The notes under the pieces are model-generated. The model saw only the letters and a program-made list of their open reading frames with translations. It made no database searches and had not been told where the DNA came from. A stretch of 64,000 nucleotides of DNA from NCBI RefSeq assembly GCF_004193775.1, contig NC_041021.1, forward strand, positions 2,056,001-2,120,000, written 5' to 3'. How positions within the stretch are numbered: the first letter of the stretch is position 1; each line of letters opens with the position of its first letter. The stretch comes from Glycine soja. Its lineage: Eukaryota > Streptophyta > Magnoliopsida > Fabales > Fabaceae. Positions 47,031-58,700 of this stretch are shown here, piece by piece. The position numbers and the translations under genes were made by a program.

Positions 47031-48516
47031 TCCAAAACAAAAATCTAGGCAAATATTTTTATTCATTATAATTGATTTTTCTTCTCTTCTAAAATCCCAA
47101 AATTATGTTTTAGACATTGAAATAAATTTCATTTGAGGCTTTCTTAACTAAACATGTATGTAATAATTTGGTCACATATTCTTGTAATATACTAATCTTG
47201 TGTAATTTGGCTTGGGTACGCCTTGTACTCATGCTTCTTTTTCAATAATACTATTCTGATTTTAGTCTCTCAAAAATAAAATAAAATAATGGGATTACAT
47301 ATTAAACATGTGTTGTCATGTTGATAAACTTCTTTATAAATACTTATAAGATAAAATAAAAAAAGATAAAATATATTAAAATTCTTTATAAGTAAAAATT
47401 AACTTATGCAACTTTTTTTTAAAGAACTTCTATTGAATTAGGTAAATAAATTGACTTTAGTCTATGAAGAAACTAAATTCATTTTGTTTTATTATTTTCT
47501 TCTTTCATAAATACTTATGAAAAAGTTTATCTAAGAACAATACGTATTTTTATCTTGAAAATTAGTGGATACAATTGAAGATTAATGGATATAATTGTGT
47601 AACCATTTTTTTGATGACAATTCATGTATACTTTATAGGGCCTTGAATCGTTTAAATTTGGAAATTATGCAAGAATAAATATGCACTAGTTCTCAAGAAC
47701 GCAAGATGAATGGGAGCTTGAGCAAATTGTATAAAATGTTGTTATCAACTACAAATTCTTGCAGTATTGTAGTATTTTTCCTTCTTTGGGACATTAAAAG
47801 TAGTTGTTTGATATGGACAATCAATTTGTTATCATTTTACTTGTTTTCAATTATAATAACTCCAATTACACGAAAATGAAAAAAAAAACTAACCAAAGAA
47901 ACAATAAACCAAAATTAAGTCATGGAAAAAAATGCATGATCATATGATTATATGACCCAAAGAAGCATGTGGAGTGGACAAAAATGTAAGGGCAGCCACA
48001 GCTTGGTCCGTTTTTTTTTTCTTTCTTTCTTTTGTGTGAATTTTATAGCTAGATAGATGGGAAATGAATGATTAAGATTGAAAGGGTGTGCAACTTTTAG
48101 GGAGCAAACAGGGATGGGCCCCTAAACCCCACCCACATAAATAAATTGATAAATATCATATCATCTGTATCCAAAGAAATGTTATATTATTATTTTCCCT
48201 TATTGCCTGGGTGCCCATGTCTCCTCCATTAAAATTTCCCCCACTCATAATTGTAAGCTGTGACAGGAATAGGATCTCCCCCATAGCTGAAACAAAAAAG
48301 CTACTAATAATAATATATTAAAAATGATAAATAAAAAAAAACAGCAGAAAAGGGCTAAAAGAATTAATATTAATTATACCTTAGTTTATTGTATTATTGC
48401 CATGTAACATATAGTAGATGGTAGATACTACATACCACCATACAGATATATTAATGCCTTTTGACAATCCACAAGTATAGCTATTTTAGCTAGTAGTGCT
48501 CTTTCATCATCATCAC

Positions 48517-48600
48517 TTCTCTCTCTCTCTCTCTCTTCTCAATACTCCTTCGTACACTCTACACAACAACAACAACAATAACAACACAACGAGTTTGAGG
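48517..48600 (+). promoter_or_regulatory. (CT)n and CAA-rich 5' leader of the NAL1-like gene
   Basis: A CT tract (about 48517-48538) and a CAACAACAA stretch (about 48562-48592) mark a typical plant 5' UTR. CT microsatellites near transcription starts are common in plants. The leader exon probably ends at 48788, where a GTGAGT donor follows. Confidence 0.5.
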
Positions 48601-48788
48601 CAAGGCTTGGGAATCATACTCACTAATACTACTATTCTAATGCACCCCTTTTGAACTTTGATACCCTTTCTTCTGAAATCTTAATCTCATAGATGATTGG
48701 CGCAGAATTTACATGTACTAGGGCATGAAAACCTTCGAGCTTCTTTGTTCCGAGGCGGCCATTTCCATTGCTCCAACATTGCTGATCG

Positions 48789-49756
48789 GTGAGTTTTCTC
48801 TGACTGGTTCTGCAAATTTTTTTCTTTTTTCACATCCCTTTTCAATGAATGGGTTGCGTTTTTTGTTTTCACACTGATTGTGCCTGAGTTGAGAAACTGT
48901 GTTTTCTCTCTTTTTCTTTTTCTAAGATGGGTCTGTTTTTGCACACACTGTTTGCCCATTGTTCCATTTTGGGGTACCTATTTCTTGAAATGGCTTTCTG
49001 GGTTTGGTTTGCTTCAATTTCTCTTTCTCTCTTCTGATAAAAAGCATCTAGCTTGATACGGGGTTCGGATTTTTAAGCTGTTGTTATTGCACGTGAAGAT
49101 TATGGATTCTCTTTTGTACACTGCATGATGACTTTTAATTTTTCTATTGTTTTTCTTCTCATGGGTTCACTTTGTATTTGTCACTTGAAGATTTGCTATA
49201 GCTTTGGCTTTAAGGGGATTGTAATCCTAATTTTTTGATTTAGTGCCAAAGTGGTGTTGATATTTTTGTATGCAAATGTATACTCTTGAGTACCATTATA
49301 ATACTTGATAGCTTATATTTTATGTTTTCATATGATAAATTTCTGGAGATGTGCTGGCCTTTGCAACTGAAGAACTTGTGTAATGATCTTTATTTCCTAT
49401 AGTTTGTACTTTGCCTGTCTGTTGATTTTGATATTATTTTGTGAAAAAATTTGGAGCTTCCTGTTCAGATGTACTGGGGGCATTCTAGTCTGTGTTGTTT
49501 ATGTTATGTACATGAAATAGTAGTCTTTGGCTTGTTAGGTTTACTTTATGCAGATGAAGTTTACTTTCTGTAAATCAAAACACCATTTCCTGTTCAGATG
49601 CTCTCTGAACAATTTTCTCCACCTATGTTGAAGTTTTGTTGAAAAATCTTTGTAGTTTGAGTTTGAGTATAACAAGAAATGGTGTTTTGATTTGGTTAAG
49701 TGGATCTGGGTCTTCAATTATTTAAGTTTGTTGAAGCTAAGTTTAGTGTGATGTAG
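48789..49756 (+). other. Probable 5'-UTR intron of the NAL1-like gene
   Basis: Donor GATCG/GTGAGT at 48789 and acceptor GATGTAG ending at 49756. The ATG follows at 49769. The interval is T-rich and lacks coding sequence, as expected of a leader intron. Needs cDNA to confirm. Confidence 0.55.
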
Positions 49757-49768
49757 GAGAATTGACCG

Positions 49769-52700
49769 ATGAATCAGAATCAATTGGACTTAAGAGCTCA
49801 TCATTCTGGATCAACACAATCAGAGGAGTCGGCTCTGGACCTTGAAAGGAGCTACTATGGTCATCCTAACCCCTCCAGTCCTTCACCCTTGCAACCTTTT
49901 GCAGGAGGTGCTCAGCATTCTGAGAGCAACGCTGCCTATTTTTCTTGGCCTACATTGAGCCGCTGGAACGATGCAGCAGAAGATAGAGCCAACTATTTTG
50001 GGAACCTTCAAAAGGGTGTGCTCCCTGAAACTTTGGGTCGATTGCCAACAGGACAGCAAGCTACTACCTTGCTTGAACTGATGACTATTAGGGCATTTCA
50101 TAGCAAGATCTTACGCAGATTCAGTCTTGGCACTGCAATTGGATTTCGAATTAGAGGAGGTGTTTTGACTGATATTCCAGCTATTCTTGTCTTCGTTGCC
50201 CGTAAAGTTCACAGGCAATGGCTCAACCATATTCAGTGCCTACCTGCTGCCCTTGAGGTGGGGAATTTTGGTTCTTCTGGCTATGTTGCAGGTTTCTACA
50301 TGGCTTTAGTGGATCTCCTCACACTTTTCAATTGAATTATTGATTATTTATTTTTGTTGTTTCTGTTTTGGTTCTTTTTTTTTAGTATTTACATATAGGT
50401 ATATGTTGGCACTATGATTTGGATTTATAGATGGCTAAAGAAAAAACACAATATAGAATGTTAGATATGGGAAATTTTTTAAATGCTGACTTTCTTAAAG
50501 TTTGCACAATTGATTTAACAAATAAGAAACAGGTACTGGTTATTGAGAAATTTTTGGGTCACTCAATGGATGTTTTATCAAGGCTAAAAGCAGAATGGTC
50601 TCCACATGCGGATAAGGCACTGAACAGTGAATATTGTTTATTTTTCTTTGGCCTACAATGGTCTCTTATGAGAAAATGATTAAGAAATTTCTATTATGAA
50701 AAAGTAAGCTTATCGCACAATTTCACATATCTTTATATTGGATAATTTCCTCCCCTAACTTACACTATTCTGAGTTTATGTAAATCTGAGTTGCATTAAC
50801 GTAAAATTTTTCCACATGTTTTAGATGTCAAATGCTGATAGAATATAGTATATCTAACTACAATGTGTTGTTTTTCTGTTTAGTTTTTTTGGTAATTTAA
50901 TTACAGATATTTTATGGATTAACAGGAAACATACAATTTTCTTTATGGTGATAACCTAACTTATTGTAAAATCTATTTTTATCTAGAAGTACCATCTTAA
51001 AGCAACAATGGAACTATAGAACTATTATTTAAGATCTTAAGTTTGATATAATTTCTAATTAAAGATGCTGATCTGAAGTCATCTCTTAATTTCCAAACAG
51101 GGGCCGGGAGGTGTTTGGTGTGATGTGGATGTTGTGGAGTTCTCCTATTATGGTGCACCTGCACAAACTCCTAAAGAACAATTATATACGGAGCTTGCTG
51201 ATGGCTTAAGGGGAAGTGATTCATGTGTTGGCTCTGGCTCTCAGGTACTTCTACAGTTCTACTTTGTTTGAAGAATCAATATCTTGTGTGTTACATTTTC
51301 TGTATACTAAATGGAAGTAAGTGAAAGGAAAGTAGTGTTTCTTAATTTGATACTAGAGAAGAGATATACCATCATGGCCATCGTTTTCTTTTTATTTTTA
51401 TGGACTTGAATGCAGTTATATATTTGATATCAGCACTTCTTCCTTTCCAAATAGATTAGATGATAATGTTTTGTAATCTGGTGGGAAACTAATACGGACC
51501 AGAAAATATCAAAACAGGGAAAACAAAGAATAACAATACAAATGAGAGGAATTAAGAGCTTTATTGATGATAATGGAGTGATTACAGACTTAGGACACAG
51601 TAAGCCTAATTCTGACCAGAGCGAGGCTCCTATAGGGCAGCTAGAGCCCCCTATTCATTCTGTCAGATCTAGCAATCAACTTTTTGATCCCTCTCTCCTC
51701 TAACTGCCTGCTCCTTATAATGTGGAAAAGATTGGTTGCTCCCCTCACTCTCAGCCACGTCACTGACTGCTAGCCACTATTGACCTTCTTACCCCTTCTA
51801 GAATAAACTTGCCATATCTTGGGTCCACCTTTGGCATGATGAATTAACTGTGACTGTGGATTATTTATCTGGGCCCTATCAATACTTTCCTCTTCAATTT
51901 CAACCTTGTCCCCAAGGTTGAACTTAGGAAATTGACTTTTGAACATCAACAAATCCTCCCAAGTCGCCTCTTCTACTGCCTTCCCCTTCCAATGCACTAG
52001 TAACTGCTGCACCACCTCTCCCTGTTGTTGCACTTTCCTGGAAGCTAGCACCGCTTCAGGTTCTGCTGTGTCAGTCAAATCTCCCTCCATATGATCTGGG
52101 AGATCCTCTTCCTCAAAATATTGTCCTACTGCCTTCTTTAACAACGAGACATGGAAAACTGGATGAACTTTTGACCCTTCCGGAAGCTTCAACTTATATG
52201 CTACAGCTCCAATCCTTTCTAAGATGGGGTAAGGCCCATAATAACGAGCAGCTAATTTGGCATTAATCCTAGTAACAACAGAGTTTTGTCTGTGTGCTCT
52301 GAGTTTCACAAACACCCATTCTCCTGGCACAAAGCTTTTGTCACTGCGCTTTTTATCAGCTTGATTCTTCATCCGGTCTTGTGCTCTTTTTAGCTGAAGT
52401 TTTAGTTGCCTGAGTGCTTCATCTCTATCCAAGAGATCCCGCTGTACAGCTTCCACCCTTGTTTCACCTTGTCCCCACCTTATCATAGCTGGAGGTGGTC
52501 TCCCATAAACTATTTCAAAAGGAGTCTTCTCGGTAGCACTATGGAAGGTGGTATTAAACCAATATTCTGCCCAGTGAACCCAGTTCATCCATGTCCTAGG
52601 TTGATCAGAGATAAAGCATCTGAGGTACGTCTCCAAGCATCTATTAACCACCTCTGTCTGCCCATCAGATTCTGGGTGATAGGCAGAACTTACCCTCAGC

Positions 52701-55700
52701 TGTGTTCCTTGCATCTTAAACAATTCTCTCCAAAAACTGCTCATGAACACTGGATCTCTGTCACTTACTATAGAAACGGGAATGCCATGCAATCTGACAA
52801 TTTCCTTGCTAAAAACTTCAGCTAAACTTCTTGCAGTGTAGGGGTGTTTGAGGGGAATAAAATGACAGTATTTTGATAACCTGTCAACCACTACAAATAT
52901 AGCTTCATACCCCTTAGACTTGGGTAACCCAGTAATAAAATCCATTGAAATATCCTCCCATATGCGTTCAGGAATGGGTAATGGCTGCAGAAATCCTCCA
53001 GGGGAACATGCTAAATACTTCTGTCTTTGGCAGACATCACAGCTTCTGACAAACTCCTGAACCTTGCTCTTCATCCCTATCCAATAAACATTTTCAGCTA
53101 TCCTTCTGTACGTCTTATAGAAACCTGAATGTCCACTTTGAGGAGTAGCATGGAACTCTTGTAACAGTATAGGGATTAAAGTAGAATGTCTGGATATCAC
53201 CACTCTATCTCCATAGAATAAAATTCCTTGCTTGTACACATATCCAGGCCTGGAATCAGGATTCTGCTGCAGTTCTGCAACAATCTTCTGCAACTCCTCA
53301 TCTTGACTTACTTCAGTCATCACATGTTGCTTCTGGTCCCATTGTACCAAAGTAGTGATGTTTCTTAACTCCATTCCTTCATTAATTCTGGATAACGCAT
53401 CAGCCCCTTGGTTCAATCTTCCTTGCTTATACACAATCTCAAAGTCATAACCAAGCAGTTTGGCTGCCCAGTTTTGCTGCTCTGCAGTGACTATCTTTTG
53501 TTGCAGCAGTTGTTTCAAACTTTTCTGGTCCGTGGACACTGTAAATTTTCTTCCTAGTAAATATGGCCTCCAATGTTGTATAGCCATCACCACAGCCATC
53601 AACTCCTTTTCATAGGCAGACTTGGTCAAATTTCTCACTCCAAGTGCTTTGCTAAAATAGGCTATGGGCTTCTTGTCTTGCATCAGTATAGCACCTACTC
53701 CTGTGCCCGCTGCATCACATTCAATCACAAAGCCTTTGCTGAAGTCAGGCAAAGCTAGCACTGGAGAGGTGGTGAGTTTCAACTTCAATTCTTCAAAGGC
53801 ATCCTGAGCTTGCTTTCCCCAAATAAAATTGTTCTTCTTTGTCAGCTCAGTCAAGGGTCTTGCTATCCTCCCATAGTCCCTTATAAATTTTCGGTAATAT
53901 CCAGTGAGTCCCAAGAACCCTCTCACCCCTTTTACATTTTTTGGTACTGGCCACTGTGTGACACTTGCTACTTTACTAGGGTCAACAGCCACCCCTTCCT
54001 TTGATATGATATGGCCCAGATAGTCCACCTTGGTTTGAGCAAACTGGCATTTTTTTTCATTTGCCACCAATTTATTATTTGCCAGAACCAGCAGCACTTC
54101 CTCTAAGTGTTGTAAATGGTCTCCCCAACTTTGGCTATAAACCAAAATATCATCAAAAAACACAAGGACATGCTTCCTCAAAAGCAATTTGAACACTTCA
54201 TTCATGAGACTCTGAAATGTCGAGGGAGCATTCATGAGCCCAAAAGGCATCACAAGGAACTCATAATGCCCCTCATGAGTTCGGAACGCCGTCTTATGCA
54301 CATCAGACTCCTTCACCCTGACCTGATGATAGCCTGATTTCAAATCCAGCTTGGAATAAAATTGAGCACCATGAAGTTCATCTAGCAACTCTTCAATCAC
54401 AGGTATAGGGAATTTGTCTGGTATGGTTACCTTGTTAAGAGCACGGTAGTCAATACACATACGCCATGAATTATCCTTTTTTTTAACTAGTATTACTGGG
54501 CTAGAGAAAGAACTGGTACTGTGGCGTATGATTCCGACAGCAAGCATTTCCTTCACCTGTCTTTCAATCTCGTTCTTGTGGTGATGGGGATACCTGTAAG
54601 GTCTGACATTCACTGCATTCTGCCCCTCCATGAGGTTAATAGCGTGCTCTTTTCCTCTAATGGGGGGTAGACCAGTTGGTTCTTGAAAAACTTGTGAGAA
54701 TTTGTGGAGCAACCTTTCCAGTTCTTCTTGTTGCCCTGATGTTAGGATCTGATTCTCCTTCCTTTGTTCGTGTTTCTCCATCTCCCAAAATCCACCCTGT
54801 ACCTCCTGTTTGGACTTCCTTAAAATGCTCTGCAACGCCACCATAGACTCTCTACAGTCTTCCAGGCCTTGCAGGGTAACCCAGCGCTTGTCCATCCAAA
54901 AACTCATCGTTTGTTTCCTCCAATTAATGATTGTATCCCCCAATGTTTTGAGCCATTCCATACCCAACACTACATCAATACCTCCTAACTCAAACAAATG
55001 TAAATCTGGGCTCAAAGTGAAATCCCCAATGCTCATTTCCAGTTTCTTACATATACCTTTAGTAATGGTCTGGTACCCATCACCAAGCTTAATCCTCCTC
55101 TCCGGGGTATCATCTACTGGCCAATCCATCTTATACACTAATTTCTGGGAGATGAAATTATGTGTGGCTCCACTATCCACCAAAATAAGCACAGGAACAC
55201 CACGCACAATGCCTTGAAACTTCACGGTGTGATGATTTTCTTGGGCAATGTGATGCAAATTCAGTATGCTACACTCCCCACCTTCCTCCTCATCCGTATC
55301 TTCCACTTCCACTGCCAGGATTTTCGCATCTGAGTTTTCTTCCTCCTCGTTCTCTATCACCAGGACCCTCAACTGCTTGTCAGGACATTGATGCATTGGA
55401 TGAAAGGCTCCTCCACACTTGAAACACAGCCCCTTCTGTTTCCTTTCCATTAACTCTTGATAGGATAAGTGGGTAAAGCCCCTGTCACGAGGTCCATGTT
55501 TTTTTTTGTCTCCATGGGTTGACCCATCTCTCTTAGGCCCAATAGCTGGCCCTTTGGACCCTCCAACTTCCTTTCCTTTTACCAACACCCAATCATTACT
55601 GCCCCGTCCTCCACTAAACGACCCGGGTCGTTGTGACCCATTTCCGAATCTGGAGCTCCGATTGAAACCCGACCCGTTTCCTCCTTTCACTTCTTTCTCT

Positions 55701-58700
55701 ACAGCACGTGTCACTTGCAATAATTTGGAGCGGCTCATTTCCCCCATTGCTGCCAAGCTTCTTACCTTCCCTCTTATCTCAGACTTCAAACCATGTAAGA
55801 AGTACCCCAAAAATTGCTTACCTGGAAGTTTGGGTATCTGAGCAATGAGATACTCAAATTCCAAGATGTACTCCTCTACTGTCCCCTCTTGTTTCAGCTC
55901 TGTTAGCTGCTCATATACATCACCGTCACCATGCCCCCCATACCTTTCCAGCAGCGCCTCTTTCAGATTCTCCCACGTTAGTTCACCATCTTCTCCGATC
56001 AGCGAGTTGAAGAAGTGAATGGTGGGTCCTTCCATGCATAGCTGAGCCAAGTTCACTTTCACCTCCGGGTGTCTTGAACCCTGAAATAGACTTCTGCACG
56101 CGAGATCCACCCCGCCGGATCCTCGCCGTTGAACGCCGGCAGCTCTACCTTCTTGACGGATTGACGAAACTCCGTCATCGCGTCACCTTTGAGGTTACTG
56201 AACGATCCACCGGTACCCTTCATCTTCTCCGGTGACCCCTGGTCCACCGTCGCCGTACTTTTCCCCGTACTTCCTTCTCCGACGTGCGACGTCTTACCCA
56301 AACATTTTTCCAGCAACGCGAACAAGCTCGCGTGGTTCTCCTTCACTGTGTTCTGAACATCAGCTAGTGTTGAACGAACTTCAGAAAGCTCGCTCTCCAA
56401 CGCTTCGACCCTAGCTTCCATTTGCTTGAGCACGTTAGTTTTCTTTGGTGGCATCCACTGGCTCCGTCGTCGGATAATCCGGCAGGTCGGACCAGTTTAA
56501 TACGGACCAGAAAATATCAAAACAGGGAAAACAAAGAATAACAATACAAATGAGAGGAATTAAGAGCTTTATTGATGATAATGGAGTGATTACAGACTTA
56601 GGACACAGTAAGCCTAATTCTGACCAGAGCGAGGCTCCTATAGGGCAGCTAGAGCCCCCTATTCATTCTGTCAGATCTAGCAATCAACTTTTTGATCCCT
56701 CTCTCCTCTAACTGCCTGCTCCTTATAATGTGGAAAAGATTGGTTGCTCCCCTCACTCTCAGCCACGTCACTGACTGCTAGCCACTATTGACCTTCTTAC
56801 CCCTTCTAGAATAAACTTGCCATATCTTGGGTCCACCTTTGGCATGATGAATTAACTGTGACTGTGGATTATTTATCTGGGCCCTATCAGAAACCAACAC
56901 ATTCTGAATATATTGGGTTCTATGGTGTACTACTTATTATAATTGCCAGTTCACTAAAAAAATTGACATTTCCTCTTGGTTCAAATTATGGCAATAAATT
57001 ATGTTTATATATGTATTATAGATTATATTTAACGTTTCCACCCATTCATTGGTCTTTGATGGAAAATTCTTTAGAAAGTGTTATTGGTATATGATAGATA
57101 TGGGGCATGTTATTATTAATGATGAAAGATAGGGGTTGCAGTGATAAGTATTTGTGGCTGGTAACTTTTAAATTGATCTTCTTAGAATTGTGGGTTATGC
57201 GCCTAACTCAAACCTACAAAACTGGCCTGTAAGGTGATGATTGCCCTCCACTTATATACTTAATTTGACCATATCTAGTCGATGTGGGACTAAACCACCA
57301 CCCTCCAAGTTGCACTTCTGGCAACCCCCAAAGAGGCTGCAACTAAGGCGGGCTAAGGGGTGTCACTGCCAGCAATTAAGGAGGCTTTTCCAACAGATCT
57401 TAAAAGTATTGATGCGATTACTGAATTGGTGATTTCATTTTGTATTCAAAATGGAACTTTTCCTTCATTTTTTACCTTATCAATTTAGTTAGCTGTTGTC
57501 TTGTTCCCATATTTTCTGTGGTTGCGTGCAGCTGTAGATTATCAAGTGGCCTAAAATGAAGCTACAAATTTCTTGTTTTTAGTTAACTGAGATAATAGTT
57601 TTCCATTGCAGAAATACATTTCTTTAAATACATTTCTTCATTTGAAATGGTGGCTACAATGGTCGAGTCATAGTTTCAAAGAAATAATTCTGTGTCTCTT
57701 TTGGGCATTGATGGTTGTGCTATGCTGTTGATAGACAGCTTCATTCTTTTACTAGATGAACAAGTGATAGTATATGAAACTCATTTTCATTTGTTCTTGT
57801 ACTTTTATAATTGTTTAGATACTTATTTGTTTAGATTTGTTTTCATTTTTAGTTTTTCCAAGTATTGATTTCTGCTCCTCATTATGTGAACCTTGATCTA
57901 ATGCTGGAATCTATCTTTCCTTCATAATTTCTTCTCCTTGAAGGTTGCTAGCCAAGAGACATATGGAACCTTGGGTGCTATTGTCAGAAGCCGATCAGGA
58001 AATAGAGAAGTTGGTTTTCTAACAAATCGACATGTAGCTGTTGATTTAGACTATCCAAACCAGAAGATGTTTCACCCATTACCACCCAGCCTTGGACCCG
58101 GTGTGTACCTTGGTGCAGTTGAGAGAGCAACATCATTTATTACTGATGATCTTTGGTATGGAATTTTTGCAGGAACAAACCCAGGTAATGTGGTTCTAGT
58201 TCTCAGTCAACAACTAGAAGTTCTCAGCCAGGAGCTATTTGTTAATCTTAAATCTGGGGTCTAACTTGCCTTTAATGCAAAATAATAGGTGTTGTGTTGG
58301 TAGTTTCTACAAGTTAATCAAGCGAAGTTTCTTTCCATAAAGTGATATTTCTTTAGAAAATGTTTTGATTTTATAAGAAATACAAAAGTAGACGTACCTG
58401 ACTGTGGAGGCTGGATCTTAGTGTAATAGAGTTTGGGAAACGCTGATTTCTCATTAATCAGAAAATGAAAAAGGCAAGTTACTAAGGATATAGTCATCTC
58501 TATGTATAGAGAGAGAGAGACTTGAAGTCTAACCGTAAACTATCCCTATCTGTTACAGACTAACTCTGGTTAGAGCTATAACAAACTGAGTTAACTGACA
58601 GCTCACAGATAATAGAAAACAAAATACACAAAGTAAAAACACTTTATGGAGTAAGTATACTCTAATATAGTGAGTTCCCCAAGGGAATGGTCACTCCAGT

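Larger units (their letters stand above)
38687..48480. other. Gene-poor AT-rich region of about 9.8 kb
   Basis: Between the GST and NAL1-like genes I find no credible protein-coding exon. The region holds a degenerate Stowaway element, an ATC/GAT-rich array, small tandem repeats, a dispersed repeat pair with a nested MITE, and long A/T-rich stretches. Open frames here are of low complexity or lie in non-coding-looking DNA. Confidence 0.6.
51485..56894 (-). mobile_element. Young Gypsy chromovirus (Reina-like) in intron 2 of the NAL1-like gene
   Basis: The element, 51490-56889 (5400 bp), has LTRs at 51490-51881 and 56498-56889, both 392 bp. I found no difference between them by eye. The target duplication GAAAC is perfect (51485-51489 and 56890-56894). 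Read on the minus strand it has 5' LTR, primer site, gag, protease, reverse transcriptase, RNase H, integrase, chromodomain, polypurine tract and 3' LTR, which is Ty3/Gypsy order. The short length, small LTRs and chromodomain with (E)EATWED suggest the Reina lineage. It is antisense to the host gene. One frame break lies in gag; pol is open. Confidence 0.93.

Noticed and set aside
48687..48959. 90-codon minus-strand frame at the NAL1-like leader
   Set aside because: It crosses the leader exon and the 5'-UTR intron of the sense gene and is lysine-rich because of T-rich sense DNA.
50431..50679. 82-codon plus-strand frame in NAL1-like intron 2
   Set aside because: It looks superficially protein-like, but it lies between two exons that join perfectly in the conserved NAL1 frame. 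It has no conserved motif, so I treat it as chance or a small element scrap.
52406..55841. Several plus-strand frames of 60-139 codons inside the Gypsy element
   Set aside because: Antisense shadows of the gag-pol frame.
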